A stretch of DNA of 64,000 bases from Zygnema circumcarinatum. Its lineage: Eukaryota; Streptophyta; Zygnematophyceae; Zygnematales; Zygnemataceae. The notes under the pieces were generated by a model. It saw only the letters and a list, made by a program, of their open reading frames with translations. It was not told the DNA's origin and searched no databases. The translations under genes were made by a program, and so were the position numbers. The DNA lies in the NCBI GenBank assembly GCA_037447605.1, contig CM074806.1:1993091-2057090 (forward strand), read 5' to 3'. Below are positions 12,401 through 24,706 of the stretch, piece after piece (position 1 is the stretch's first letter; each line of letters begins with the position of its first letter).

Positions 12401-13159
12401 ATTTGGCTTAGCTAGTTTCAACGTTGTAATACCTGCAGTGTGGAGGTGAACTTGCATTTTAGGACATAGGTCGCAAGATTCTTTCTGCTTATGGCCTTTT
12501 TTGTCCAAATAGAACTAGTTGGGATGGACTTTTGAGGCTCAAGTTAATCAGCAACGTAATTTGGTTTATGGCCGTGATCAGATTGCGCAGCATCTCATCA
12601 TATCATGTTTTTTAATGGCACCAGAAGGAAGTCAAGCGAGTTTTTGTAACGTGTAGCAGGATGGCTATTGCTCGCGAAGAGTGGGGCGTGAAGGGCTTAA
12701 CTTGTTTCCCTAGACCGAAGAGTGTAGCCTAGAGCCTAGTCTCTGGTGATGTGGATGCTACGTGAAGGAGTTTGTTAAAGGCTCAAGTTTCTGGTGTCCA
12801 TGTGAGTGCAGTTGAACCACCCCGACCTCTTCGACATCTACTCCGCGGGCATATTGTTCCTGCAGATGTCGGTTCCCAGCCTGCGCACTCCCGTAGGGCT
12901 ACAGACCTTCAAAGCGGAGCTCAAAGACGCGGACTATGACCTCAATGAGTGGCGGCGACGCACGCGCACAAGACCGAACCTTGAGCTGCTGGAGGTGGAT
13001 GGCGGCAAGGGCTGGGACTTGGTCACAAAGATGGTCTGCAGAAGAGGCGCCCTCATGAAAGGAAGGCTTTCCGCAGCAGAGGCTTTGCGGCATCCCTACT
13101 TCTTGTTGGCGGGAGACCAGGCCGCGGCATTGGTCTCAAAGTTTACTTTATCGGGGTAG
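9439..13159 (+). CDS. STN8: STN8/STN7-type thylakoid Ser/Thr protein kinase
   Basis: Five exons give about 574 residues: 9439-10122, 10591-10701, 11182-11355, 11967-12374 and 12812-13159. This family phosphorylates photosystem II core or antenna proteins at the thylakoid. The N-terminus (MSVGMALPLD) suits a plastid transit region, and a hydrophobic stretch lies near residues 163-187. Kinase marks are the Gly loop GEGSFGTVYE at the end of exon 1, the VVLKK lysine (exon 2), HRDIKPSN at about 385-392, DFGAA at about 405, and the family-specific run DPDYCPPELYV followed by PPPEP and SPILWQ. The end, HPYFLL..GDQAAALVSK, also fits STN8. Intron 1 starts with GCAAGT, a GC-AG intron. STN7 is the main alternative. 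The ATG at 9451 is a possible start. Confidence 0.9.
10123..10590 (+). other. GC-AG intron in the STN8-like gene
   Basis: The exon ends TACGAG and the intron begins GCAAGT; the acceptor is TTGCAG at 10585-10590. Frame is kept across it, and no GT donor nearby gives a usable join. Confidence 0.7.
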
Positions 13160-13830
13160 TCCCTGCAGCGTTGGCAGGAAATCGAGCCGAAGAAAAGAGC
13201 AGCGGAGGGCGTCCATTTCCTGTTTTGAAGTTTGTCTATTAGGCATTACATTTCCAACACCTCCCTGTCGCTGTTCGCAGTCCTCTTTCATCTTGACTTT
13301 TGCTTATGTTAATCTATTTATGAAAGTGGTCGGGAGTGTGGATTACTCCACAATCTAACGCAGAGGTTGGCTACACAACACATGTTTTGTTCACCCATCG
13401 CCTCAAGGTGAATGACATACTTCCTTCACTAGGAAGCCAAGACGGGAAGCAATGTCAATAATACTTACTCCACTTAACTTCAAAAGAAACATCTTCCGAC
13501 TTTACTAACTTTGTCAATCCCTTCACTATATGCCCTCATAAATACAATGCAGCGCCAGGACTCAGACACATGTCTGAATAGCATGGAGGATGCATTGCAT
13601 TGTATTCGTATAAAAAGCGCGCTGCTCCAAGAACTCGCGCTGACACACCGGCCATCACTAGTCCTGTCGCACTATGGGGAAGTGTGTCTATGGGCGCGAA
13701 AGTGAGACGCCAAAACCCCTACACTAATGCCCCGCATTGCATGCACGGCGTCGCACACTATGACAAATGTGTGCACTACACTACTTGACATCATGGTTTT
13801 TATAACGCACAGTCAGCCCTGAAACCCTTC
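13160..13830. other. 3' flank of the kinase gene
   Basis: No further exon is seen. The stretch is AT-rich and should hold the kinase 3' UTR. A foldback element begins just beyond it. Confidence 0.4.
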
Positions 13831-14160
13831 GGACGGGTGGTTCACAGGTCGGACCATTGGGTCAACCATTGCAATGGTTGGCAACCATTGCAATTGTTCC
13901 GAACCATTGGTTAGCAATGGTTGCCAACCATTGGAATGGTCCGGAACCAGTGCATGCCAATGGTTGGCGACTATTCGAATGGTTCGGAACCAGTGGAAGT
14001 CATAGTTGGCAACCATAACCATTGAATATCCAACCATTGGATATCCAACCATTGGACATCCAACTATTGGAGTCCAACCATTGGACATCCAACCATGGCC
14101 ATCCAATGGTTATCAAATGGTTGCCGATCCAATGGTCCGACCTGTGAAGTGGTTGACCAG
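13831..14160. mobile_element. Foldback/MITE-like element built of AACCATTGG units
   Basis: The ends carry inverted copies: TTCACAGGTCGGACCATTGG at 13841-13860 matches the reverse complement of 14130-14149 exactly. Between them lie some 15 direct and inverted variants of AACCATTGG, many overlapping CCAATGGTT, so the whole can fold into a long hairpin. There is no coding content. No clear target-site duplication was found. Confidence 0.75.
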
Positions 14161-14496
14161 GAAAACATTGACATGGCAGCCCAGACTAATATCTCCGGAC
14201 AATTTTCGGGTTTACACAAGTAGTCAGGCCTCCGAAATACTTTTTGCAGGTCACATGATTTAATGTAACATAGGCTAATTTCGAGCCCACATAATTTGCA
14301 CACCCGCACTAACAGTGATGGTCGGTGTACTGAATGCCTCATTCATACCATTATTTTTTTTCTAATCGCTGGCATCGCCAACCCATGCAAAAATTCACAC
14401 AATATGAAAAAAAAATCACAGGCGATTATAATTCTGACCAATCATACTTTGGCGCTTCTCTTTCCTACCCATCCAAATGGTTTCTGTTACCGCTAT

Positions 14497-17400
14497 TTAT
14501 TTTTTGGCTTTCTTTCTTTTCGCACCGCTTTCAAGAACAGCCATAACTGTTTCTAGAGAGCCAATGTCCCGTTTTTCAGCCACGAAAGGGGGCGATATCA
14601 GTGAGCCATTGGCATGCGCTTCCTTGGCGCCTTTCCCTTTCCCCTTTTTGTTTGTCCTGCCCGAGGCTGGCTTTGAAAACAAAGCCGCAATCTCATCTTT
14701 CCCTCCCTCTGTCGACTGCCCAACCCCTTCGACTCTCCCCACCTTTGGGGCACCTAAGCTTGAAAACATATCGGTATCGTCATCCGAGATTTCGGCTTTC
14801 CTAGGCCGGCCCAGATTTCCCTTCATCTCGCCCTTGTTGTCCTTCCCACTTTTCTGCTTGCCGCCCTTCTTCTTCCTTCCACTGCTCCCAGTAACGCCTT
14901 CATGTCTGCCTAATGTATGTTTCCCATCCAGTCCCTCTTCATCCGCTTCTTTGATCGGAGAGAGGAGATCTTTATACCTCCGAAATCCCAGCATTGCCAT
15001 CAACTCCGTCAATTTTTTGTCCTCTGCGCCACGGACAGTTCCAACAACGCTTGATTTGTTGTCTTTGCCATTCTTCTTCTCTTTCTTCTTTTCCCCGTTC
15101 TCTTCTCTTAGCTGCACCTCTTCCTTCTTTGTGCTAGCAATTCGGTTCGATCTCCGCTGTAGCACCTTATTGTCTGTCTGAGCTTCCCTTTCCATTTCAC
15201 CATTACCTTCTACCTTGTCCTGAATTTCCCCTTCGTCCAGCTCTCGCTTCTTCTTCTTTCGCTGCCTCTCATCACCAACCTCAACTCCAACTTGCTCCTC
15301 CTTTTCCTCTCCACCTACCTGGGTATCTTTTTTGCTCTTCTTTTGCCTCTTTCTCAGATCTCTATCCTTTTCGGCAGATTTTTCCTGCTCTCCTCCATGA
15401 GCACCAACTTCCATCTTCGACTCCCTTTTCTTTCCTCTACTCTTCTCGCTCTTTTCCTCTACCCCTCTTTGTCCTACATCATGACTCTGCTCTTCGCCGG
15501 AAATCCTGACCTTATCTTTGTCTTCTGTCGTTCCCCCCTCCCCATTTTCAATACCTCCCTCACTTCCCTCATCTGCCTTTCTCCTCTTGCCTCTCCTAAC
15601 CTTCACCGATTCCACCTCGTTCACGGCCGGTTCCACCACTTCATCTATTCTCTCCTTTTCTGACGACTCTACCGTCTTTCGATTTTTCTCCGTTTCCAAT
15701 TCTCCTTCGCTTTCTTCCTTTCCTTTCCCTGCCTTTTTGTGTGCATTCTTTTCCTCCGCAGAAATATGCTTTATCTCCTTTACAGGCTTCTCAGACGATC
15801 CAAAAATCTCAGCAAACGTTTGCAGAGTTTTCTCTTTCGTCAGCATTGACTTCTTCCAAGATTCTGGTTGTCTCGCGTACCTGTGACCCATTCAAAACCA
15901 ACAAGCTAATTCAAACATTTCGCATTTCACCTATGGTGGTATCTCAGGTTTCTCAGCACACACCAATTTACGACGTCAAAAAGAACATGACCGAAAAATG
16001 TGTCAGAAGTGATTCTAAAAGTTGGCTGTCCGAGACTTGCCGACTCGCTACCTGTCTCGGCCAGTTAGGGTTACAGCGACTCACTGCTGCACTGCCAGGT
16101 GGCGCAACAGGAAGTGTCCGTGTCGTGCATGAGAGAGCGCGGACTGTATTTCGCAAATCTCCTTCACCACCACCTGCATGCACTTTACATCCTATTTCAA
16201 GAACACGTCTTCACTGAAGAGAAAAAGCGCAAAACCCTCACGAAGGCAGTTCTTCAGCAATTTCAAGAAAAAACAAGGAAAGTTGGGAGAAAACAGAAAG
16301 AATCAATCAGAAAGAATCAGCGCATCTAACGAGAGAGAGTGGAGAGAGTTCGGCTCAAACCTCCTTGGTTGTGGCGTTAGCAACAGCGAAGCATTTCTCC
16401 ACTGTGTGCGAAGCAATCGCATGCATGGCGAGGTCTGCAAACTGTCCTTTCAGCCTGCAGCTCATGAAACGAGCCCTCCAGCGAACAAATAAGTCACTAC
16501 CAGAACACATTGAATGGTACATGATACAAAAGGAAGTTTCAGATGATGGAGACTACTCGCGGCCCTAACTTGACCCATCTCAAACACGAGCGAGGATGTA
16601 CAGGCAGACCCGCACCTCCCAATCATCTTCTGCTTCAGTTTGGCCGCTGCTTCGCTTTGAAGAAACGCCTCCACCACTCGGCTCCCTCCCGGGTCCATGG
16701 CTGCCGCCACAAGCTGCTCTGCCGGCATGGCAGCCACGCCTTCAAGGAATTGAGGACAACATTCCTGAATGGAAACAAAAAAAAAAGGAAAGAAAAAAAC
16801 TCGTCAATTCTAGTGTCGTAAATCAGGTCATAGAGCAGCCTCTGTGAGGTTCAGGGTGGGTTGGAGTGCGCGTAGATCAAACCATTAAAAAGCAAATCAA
16901 CTATCAGCAAAACGTCAACCTGCAAACGCAGCGTGTGTATAGCTCGTCGTGCCGATCAGTGCTTGGCGATTGCTCACAAACTGGCCTTCACTCTTTCAGG
17001 AAAGCAACTGAAAAAGGGCTGAAACTGTGCAAGGGTCCCTTTCTTCTCTCGTTGCTGTGGAAGGTTCACCTTCGGATAGCGTAATACTGTCTGAAGAATG
17101 ACGCATCCGATAACCGACATTTTGCCATATGCCTGTTCCTGATGAAGGCGAAGCAGCGGCAGAATGCGATTCTCGGGTTGTGGGCCGTCGGTCATGCTCA
17201 GGGCGGCACGCATGAGTGCTTTGCAACCCTAAAAGTGCACATAGAGCCGCATGTTTTGAGAAGGTCATCAGTTCACTTGCATGGAATTGTAACCGAAAAA
17301 CAGAAACAAACTCTTCCGGCCGAAGAGTGAAACTAGATGTTGTTCCACGTGAAGTTACTGAATGCTTTTTTTAACAAGGACAAGCCTGTGTTCGGTCTCC

Positions 17401-18493
17401 CTTGACCTCTGACTAAAGAGATTCTGGCAAGGGCCCCTCCTCCTCACCTCCTTTTGAAAAGTGTGCCATCGCCCGCATGCTGTCAAAAGAGAAGCGACAA
17501 CTCCGGCTCGTCGTTGACTCAACAGGTCCGCAAAGCTCGATTCGAGTTCCTCGCCAATCTCCTTAACCTATTCACCGTTGAAGGTATTCACCAACATGTG
17601 AGATTCTAAACACTTGCATGTCTTTTTAAGGACAAAAAAATGAACGTTGCGATTTGACGAGTAATGCGGTAGATAAGTCTATTGTAAGCATTTTCAGGGT
17701 CAAGTCAAATGACGTTGATCTCACATAGATCCACTGTACTTTCTCTATCGAATACAAAGACTGAAGGACTTTTCGTTCAAGAAAAAGGCCAATCCTGCAC
17801 CAATCCAAAGAAATGACCTAACGAAACCATAATGCTGTTGAAAGGGCATCGCTGCCCCCAAGAATCTTCCAAGCAGTGAGCATTCGGCAGCGGGGCAGTG
17901 CACACCTGCGCGGGTGTGCGCACAGCTGCAATGAGTGCTTGCACAACAAAATTCGCCGCGGGATGCAGCGAGAGTTGCAGCAGGCGGCCCTTGAACACGT
18001 GCTCCAAAAGGTGGCAGTAAACGCTGGAAGGGGCTGCCCGAAGTATAGCCTGCAGAAAGCACACATGTGGAAGGCTACTACGCAGAGTGAATAGTCGCAT
18101 AACCATGAAAATACGAGGAAAATGTCATTGGCATAGACGTGGAGATAAACTAGTTGTAATAGCCTCTCCTTGCTTATGGCTCACACAACACACACAGAGG
18201 GCAAAAATCTGCTGAGTGCATAGATCTTCTAGCAACCTCTCCTATCTGTGTCAGCGCAATGCGATACTTCATGGAAGCATGAGTGCATGGTCGCATTGGC
18301 ATGGAGGGCACATGCCCACCTCGACGAGATGCGAACCCACTCTCTCCTCCATCAGCTGGAGGAGACCCTCCACTTGCAGTCCTTCCAGCATCGCTGCCGG
18401 AGCGTCTCCTTTGGTGTCTCCGCATCCGAGAAGGACTGCAATGGCCCTGCTCAGAGTGTCCTCATCGCCCTCAACAGCCTTGAGAGCAGCCTG

Positions 18494-18559
<66 letters not shown>

Positions 18560-21500
18560 AACGCACAGGGCATGAGAGGACAAATACTTGAGCAGGGTTG
18601 GACGACGCCATCGATAACCAGCAAAAGTATAGCTCTAAGTACTGCATTTCGCTTTGCAAAGCCAAAGGTTTGCTCGGACTCGAAAATACACAAGAAGCGC
18701 ATAATAGTGACACTTGACTTCGGACAAAGTGGTATAGAGCTTGTCTTCTTCAAGAAACGAGAAGCAAAACTTACAACAAAACCTATAAACTCAACTTTGA
18801 GCTGTTAGTCAATACACTACGATCAGAATACTATCTGCTCAAACTGTCCACAAAACTCTGCTTCATTGCTGTACGTCTTTTGCGAACTCCCACCAGATGT
18901 AGAGGTATCGTGCAAAAAAAACAACTTACTTGGAAGACAGGCGCAGCCGCTGTATCCACTCGTAGTTCACCCAAGCTTGAACTGATAACTGAAAACATTC
19001 CTTTCACCAGTTGCTTTGTAGATTCAGGAAAACAATGAACTCGTTTTGTTTGTTGCATGCTCTGTTGATGACCTCCCAGGCGAGCAGCCAAGCCCATGTT
19101 TGCCCCATGGCTGGGTTTGCTGCCGGGCTCCATAACGCTTTCAGCATTCGCCCCAGTTCCAAACTGAGACCACAAACCTGCTTGAGATAGTTCCAGTTCT
19201 GCGCCGCTAAGGAGGGCAAGGAGGTTTCGAAGGACATGGGAGGCAAAACGGTTTGAAATGAGGTCGAGAGTATGCTCTCCGACCACCTGCGACAAACAGC
19301 ACGAAGATAGAGCAGCCAATAAGAACTAAAAAGTGATGAAGGGTCAACCAATGCGGGTTGGATAAAGAGGCGCCTACGTAATCCTCAAAAGCACTGCGCA
19401 CAGAGCAGCAGATGCCCCTACCTATCCCCCCCTTTATACCCTCCTTTATCTTCATCTATGAACCTCCTATCCTGCACCTTTTGGCTCGATGAACCAGTAG
19501 AGCTCTTAAAACGAGAAAGCTATTCAGAAGTTGTTCCGATTGAACCGCAGACAGAAGGATCTCGTGACAAAAACGAATCCATATAGGCATTCTTACTCAC
19601 TTTGCAAAGGATTCGTCCTTGCATATCCTAGTAACCTTTCAAAACTTCATACAAAAACGAAACCTGCATATAATAAAACTAAATGACTCAAGGGGATCGC
19701 CCTTGCTGCCTGCGTCTCTCCGAGCTTGCGTCAAGATACAGACATAGTTATTCGGGATCTCCACATATCTTTGACTCGGCTACATGTCTACCCAGCTAGA
19801 AATTTACATACATTGAACACATCTGACCTATGCCATTTACGACTCTTCAAACATAAACACGTGCAAACTGTACCATGGTCTCTTTCTTGGAGCCAAAAAA
19901 ACAATGTGGACGGAAAACAAGGTAGTCCAACCCACATGGCAAATTGTCCGCAGGCCCTTCCTGAGCTTTGTTAAGAGCCGGTTATCGATGTCAACAACCG
20001 CCAGGTCTTTTGCTATGGCCCTCATCGAAGTTTCCAGCACATGGGATCCATTCGGATTTTGGGCTAAAATCACAAAGTCATCGGCACACCCAACCAAGAA
20101 GTCGACCGCTTTTGTTGGCTCTGCCGATTGGAGAAGCACTTCGAGCACCCGGCTCAGAGAAGGGTCGCACGCCACTTGCACCTCCTTGCCGCTAGCTTCG
20201 TCCAAAGCATTTGCACACAAGATGGCTCGTTCTGAAATTGAGAAAAGTCAAAGTACCAACCATGTTTCAGAGTTATGCACAGCGAGTGACGCTGGATGCA
20301 GGCCAGCCAGCAACGATGAGTAAACCTGCACAAAGGTTATGTGCAATACTGTGCTATAACACACAATAATGTGTGAAGTTTAGTAAAAGGGGGGTCACAG
20401 GTACCAAGTACATTGACGTAAAGAAAGGAGAGCTGCTCATGAGAAAAATGAATAGGCAACAGTGGAATTGTAGAAATGACTTAAGTAACTCTTTGGGTAA
20501 GAAACGCAAAAATGTATGTGGGAATCTGGCTTTCTTTTACACTCGTTCCTTTTTACTGAGGTCTAGCTCATGAAACACTATAACCATAGGCAATAAAAAC
20601 GTAATGCACTGTGAAAAGTTTCAATGTATGCAAAAATAACTATCATGATTAAACTGAACATTCCTAGCAGCGATTATCTGTATTTGGCAACCCCAAGTAC
20701 TAAGTATGTAATATCATCAAGCAGTATTTTCAGAGTTGCAAAACATTGTTGTGCAAGATTGAGATTTCTCTAATACACTCTACACTTTCGACATGCTCGT
20801 TGTAAATCAGGAGGATACAGAGACCCTTAATTCAGCACCACAGAAGAGCAGTGGTTGAAAGTTGAAGCAGATATGAGAGAGTGTTAAGTGAAATAGAACT
20901 AAAGTTAGAATGGATCACTCTCATAATGTGTTAGGCGGTATTGGCATTTTGTGCGACCCCGCCACACCAATGAGGTCAAGTGCGTCATTCTCAATTATAT
21001 AAAAAGACATCCAGAATTAGTGTTAAAACTGTTTTCTAAATGTCATCTTTCAAATTGATTCATTTGAATGCACGTTGTAGCCCATAATGAGTGCCCTTCT
21101 TCGAGTTAGTGGCTTTAAAATAGGGCACGAGAAACGGTACAATGGATGCACCTAAAAAGCAAATAAGTGCCATCTTCGAGGTCCCTCTCTCGCTTGGCTT
21201 TTACTTTAAGCGGTCCACTCAGCTTTACATAAATTGGCAATGTCATTTCTTTAATTTCTCACAAAAATTCTGCTTGATTGTGGATGGGCACGAAAAGCCG
21301 TGAACTTGCCTTCAGGATCTTCAAGGGAGCCCTCGGGACCGATAAGAGCAGCAATCTCCTCGAAGTACTGCTGCGTTGCAGCGTCCACTTTTTTCCTGTA
21401 CATTCCCCATAGTCCATTAACTCAAATTTTCGACAACTAAACAACGGTTTTTCAGGGCCAGCCGCGGTTTCTTTCAGAAAATGCCTTCTAACAAACAATA

Positions 21501-21855
21501 GAGCATGCACGCAATCAAAACAGCAAGCAAGGAAGGGAGCAGGAATTTACAACAATGTGTGCGATTGCGAGTGATCAGCGACCTCCGCCACGCCCTCATA
21601 ACTCTTTCCCCCTCGTGGCCGGAGCTTCCTGCCCCCTTCGTCTCTCCCAGACGGCTTTCTCTTCCTTCCCCACCCTCCCTCCAACTCCCTCCCTCCATAC
21701 TCTTCCTGACCTCCCCCTGCTCTCCTACCGCCACCTTCCTCCCCCCCGGCACCTTCTCCATGAAAGTCTTCTATCACCCGCCCCCTCTTCAAATTCCTCC
21801 GCTTTGACTCGCCGCCCTCGCCATGGCCGCCGGGCCCCTTCTCCGCCTCCGCCAT
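14497..21855 (-). CDS. NOP9: Nucleolar pumilio-repeat protein, NOP9/APUM23-like
   Basis: Family members bind pre-rRNA in the nucleolus and help make the small ribosomal subunit. Exons in coding order: first exon starting at ATG 21855 (end near 21560 unclear), 21310-21395, 19936-20231, 18930-19286, 18320-18490, 17906-18049, 17448-17567, 17070-17228, 16616-16764, 16361-16454, 16085-16173 and 14497-15880. Phases agree at every join from the second exon on. Marks are KVDAATQQYFEEIA and CANALDEASGKE near the N-terminus, then pumilio repeats such as GSHVLETSMRAI, FASHVLRNLLAL, ANFVVQALI, GSRVVEAFLQS and ASHTVEKCF, and the end motif YARQPESW. The last exon adds a very long Lys/Glu-rich tail of about 450 residues, longer than I recall for plant homologs. 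The first exon is Gly/Arg-rich and its donor is not settled. Intron 2 appears to be GC-AG. Confidence 0.88.
18497..18556. repeat. (TG)n-(AG)n microsatellite at a NOP9 splice acceptor
   Basis: About 18 TG units are followed by about 12 AG units. On the NOP9 strand this reads (CT)n(CA)n ATGCAG directly before the exon at 18490, so the repeat makes up the polypyrimidine region of the intron. Confidence 0.9.
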
Positions 21856-22086
21856 GTCGACCACCTCTAGTTCTCCTCTCTGACTCTCCGTTCAAAACGG
21901 CAACAAAGGAAACTGACCAGTTCTGCGGGTTCAGGCGAATCCGCATGCGCGAGTCCACCTCAGAGGATCGACATCGGGATCAACTTTTAGACCAAGGATC
22001 TACTGTATCCACGTCCAACGAATTGAGGTCAACGCATTGATCTTTGGAAGCCTTGGATCAACCTGATCCCATTGCTCTGCAGCGCC
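21856..22086. promoter_or_regulatory. Divergent promoter between NOP9 and a thioesterase gene
   Basis: Only about 231 bases separate the two start codons, which point away from each other. The spacer must hold both leaders and start sites. No clear TATA box is seen, as is common for housekeeping genes. Confidence 0.5.
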
Positions 22087-23367
22087 ATGGCTGCAAGCAG
22101 CTCAGGCGGAAGCCATGGCGGCGGCAGTCAAACTCGGGCGAACTTTTCGCGCGATTGGTTGCAGGGCATTGTGGATTCCGCCGCTTCCAAGAAGCTCAGG
22201 TCGCTCAAGTGTTTGGAAAGTTGCAAAGGGAGCGGAGCAGAAAGTAATGGGAAGGGGGGTGGTGCGGAGCAGCAGGAGGAGGGTTTGACTGCGGAAGAGA
22301 TCGTTTTAGGGCAAGTGTACAGTATTCATGCAGAAAATAATCGGTGCGTCTGCCACCTGAGAGTCAGCAAGGAGCTCCAGGTGAGAGGAGCGTCCGCTTG
22401 CTTTAGAATTGGGGTATCCCTGTATGCGTGTTGATGGTGCCAAAGGGGTTGGTTTCATTCTGCGCTTCCGGCGTTAGCTTTGTTGATTTGAAAGCTTGAT
22501 GGCCTGTAATAATTACAATTCTCTAGCAAGAACCCAGCCGTCCAAGTCACCATACGAAACACGGGACAGTCCCGACTGAACTCACATTTTAGAATATATT
22601 CTGTTTCTCACACGTCTCCGGATTTGAGGATGCCCGTCTCCAGTTTTTGTGTCGTTTGACCTGATAAAGTATTAAATAAAAGTCCTTTGGCGCACTGGGT
22701 ATCCACCCAGATGCACATCTTGATATGGTAAGTTCTTCTGATGCTTTGCTCGTAAATGCTTTCTGACGTTTGGGTAGTTTTAACTCAACTCTTCGTCCTG
22801 CAGAACAGATATGGCACCCTCCATGGCGGTGTAATTGCAATGCTCGTTGATGTAGTCGGAACGGCTGCCCTTTTGACGGTGGCGGATCCACCGGGTGGAG
22901 TTTCTACTGACATCAACATTTCATATATTTCTTCAGCTAAATCGGAAGTAAGTATTAACAGTTCGCGAGGCATCAGTTAGTTTGGCTTACTACAGTACTA
23001 GCGCTCTGTAAGACTGAAACCGTTCAAGGTTGGGGTACACAGACATTATGAGAGTCCTTGAAGAGAGTATACGGTTTTTGGGTAAACCCTGAATAGGGTT
23101 CTTAAGGGTGCTATTTGTACATTGGTCGCTGGTTCGTGTCCATCCCTGGCTCTGTCGTCAGCATGTCTCAGCGCGCAGTGGTTTGAAGAGGATCTCTCTC
23201 TGTTCGTGCAGGAAGTTGTGGAAGTGGAAGGCCTTGTGCTCCGCGTCGGTCGCACTCTTGGAGTCGTGGAGGTCAGCATACGGCGCCTCTCTACCAGCGA
23301 GCTTCTCGCGAAGGGCCGCCATACGAAGTTCCTTGCGGTCACTCCTAAGGGAGCATCGAAACTGTGA
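22087..23367 (+). CDS. Hotdog-fold acyl-CoA thioesterase, ACOT13/PaaI-like
   Basis: Three exons (22087-22380, 22804-22947, 23212-23367) give 197 residues. Enzymes of this family cleave acyl- or aryl-CoA thioesters. Exon 1 encodes a Gly/Ser-rich start, a region that may include targeting sequence, and the first strand around GQVYSIHAENNRCVCHLRVS. Exon 2 holds the family signature NRYGTLHGGVIAMLVDVVG, with the HGG and Asp expected at the active site, and then GVSTDINISYISSAK. Exon 3 supplies the last strands, ending KFLAVTPKGASKL. All joins keep frame with GTGAGA and GTAAGT donors. Substrate and compartment cannot be read from the sequence. Confidence 0.85.
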
Positions 23368-24590
23368 TGCGCTTTCGTGCTGACAGAGGCAGACTGACTT
23401 GCCTTGCATGCACAGACGGGTATCGGATTCTCACGTAGTTACATGTAAAAAATGCAATGAAATATGGGGCTGAGTTGAAACTGCAAACTCCTGTTTTTAA
23501 GAAAATGCCTCAGAAGGTCATTTTTTGTTTAGATTGGGTATTGGCTGTGATTGCTGCTCGAGGAGTTGGTGCCTCAAGGGCTGCTTCTGAGCAGCGTTAC
23601 ACAGCTATAGGTAAAAAAAGCGAGACTTTTTGAACGTTCGAACAAGTTTTTTTCAGGCAATTTTTTTATGAGATGCAGAGTTCGAAGTTGGTTAGGTTGA
23701 GCTTTTGCACGTTTCATGTAGTTGTTTCAAACTATTCAAAAAAAATATTTCACGTCCGGATTCCAACGATATGGCGGCGCACGATTCAGAAAAGTGTTCC
23801 GTTCGATCTAAGCTTAGCTTGTTCAAATGTACATGTTGTTTTGACATTATGGCGATTACGAACTAGACATTGAATAGAACAAGAAAAGGATAATTATTGG
23901 TTCAATTTCAAACTACTGTAATTGAATTCGAAGCGACAGTAGATGGTCCATGATGTCGGTCTCTTGGAGCCAATCTTCCGTGTTCCCGCATGTGCTTCTT
24001 GAAGAGGCAAAGCCATGGTACTACTACCACATGGGGGAGCGGGTTGGTGACCGTTCAAACATGCGACTGCAGTTGTGTGCAGCTCCATCTTTTCCAACAA
24101 CACTTTCATGACCAATGTTGCGCCACGCTCCGAACCAACCAGCAACACGACACAAAGTCCCGGCCTTGCCTCAATTGGCCACGCGGCAGCTTCCCATAGG
24201 CGGCGCGGGCCGACATCGCCCTCAGATAACACCGCCTCCTGCCGCTTCATATTCTGTGTGCCCCCGCCGCTACCGACAACGCTCTCCGTACCGTCACGCC
24301 GCCCCGCCGGTCCTAGTGCCGTACGGCCCACGGCGGCCGCGACCGCTCCGAATCCCGCCGAGGGCGACGCTCGTCATTCGGGCAGTGAGAAACCTTTTCT
24401 GCCGACCTCGCCAATCGTCTATCCTCGTCTCACTTGTGCAGTCGTGTCGGGCAGCACGAAAAAATGCGGCCGTACGTCCACCTCGCCTTCCCGAATCCAA
24501 CCGCCCGCGCCTCCGCCGAATCCCGACCGCCGCCGCGCTGCGGGAGGAGCCGCCAAAAAGGCGCCGGCGGGCGGGAGGGCGGGCAGCCCC
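23368..24590. other. Intergenic interval before root-cap gene 1
   Basis: The left part is AT-rich and holds no exon I can support. From about 24200 it becomes CpG-rich and includes GTACGG words, then runs into the TATA box of the next gene. Confidence 0.4.
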
Positions 24591-24598
24591 GGGCCCTC

Positions 24599-24608
24599 CT
24601 TATAAAGG
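24599..24608 (+). promoter_or_regulatory. TATA box of root-cap gene 1
   Basis: CTTATAAAGG lies about 100 bases before the ATG at 24707 in an otherwise GC-rich region, at a spacing that fits a short leader. A CT-rich leader follows at 24640-24690. Confidence 0.6.
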
Positions 24609-24706
24609 GCCCGCGGCGCCCCTCGTAGCTCATCGCTCCCATCTCTCCTCTCGAGCCGCAGCAGCCCTCCCTCTCTCTCTCTCCCCCGTCCTCCGAGTTA
24701 TTTCCA

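Noticed and set aside
13831-14160. CRISPR array
   Set aside because: Units are direct and inverted with no regular spacers, in a eukaryotic genome.
14477-15181. Long plus-strand frames opposite the NOP9 tail
   Set aside because: They mirror the Lys/Glu-rich coding strand as Phe/Leu/Ser-rich sequence and have no splice or family support.
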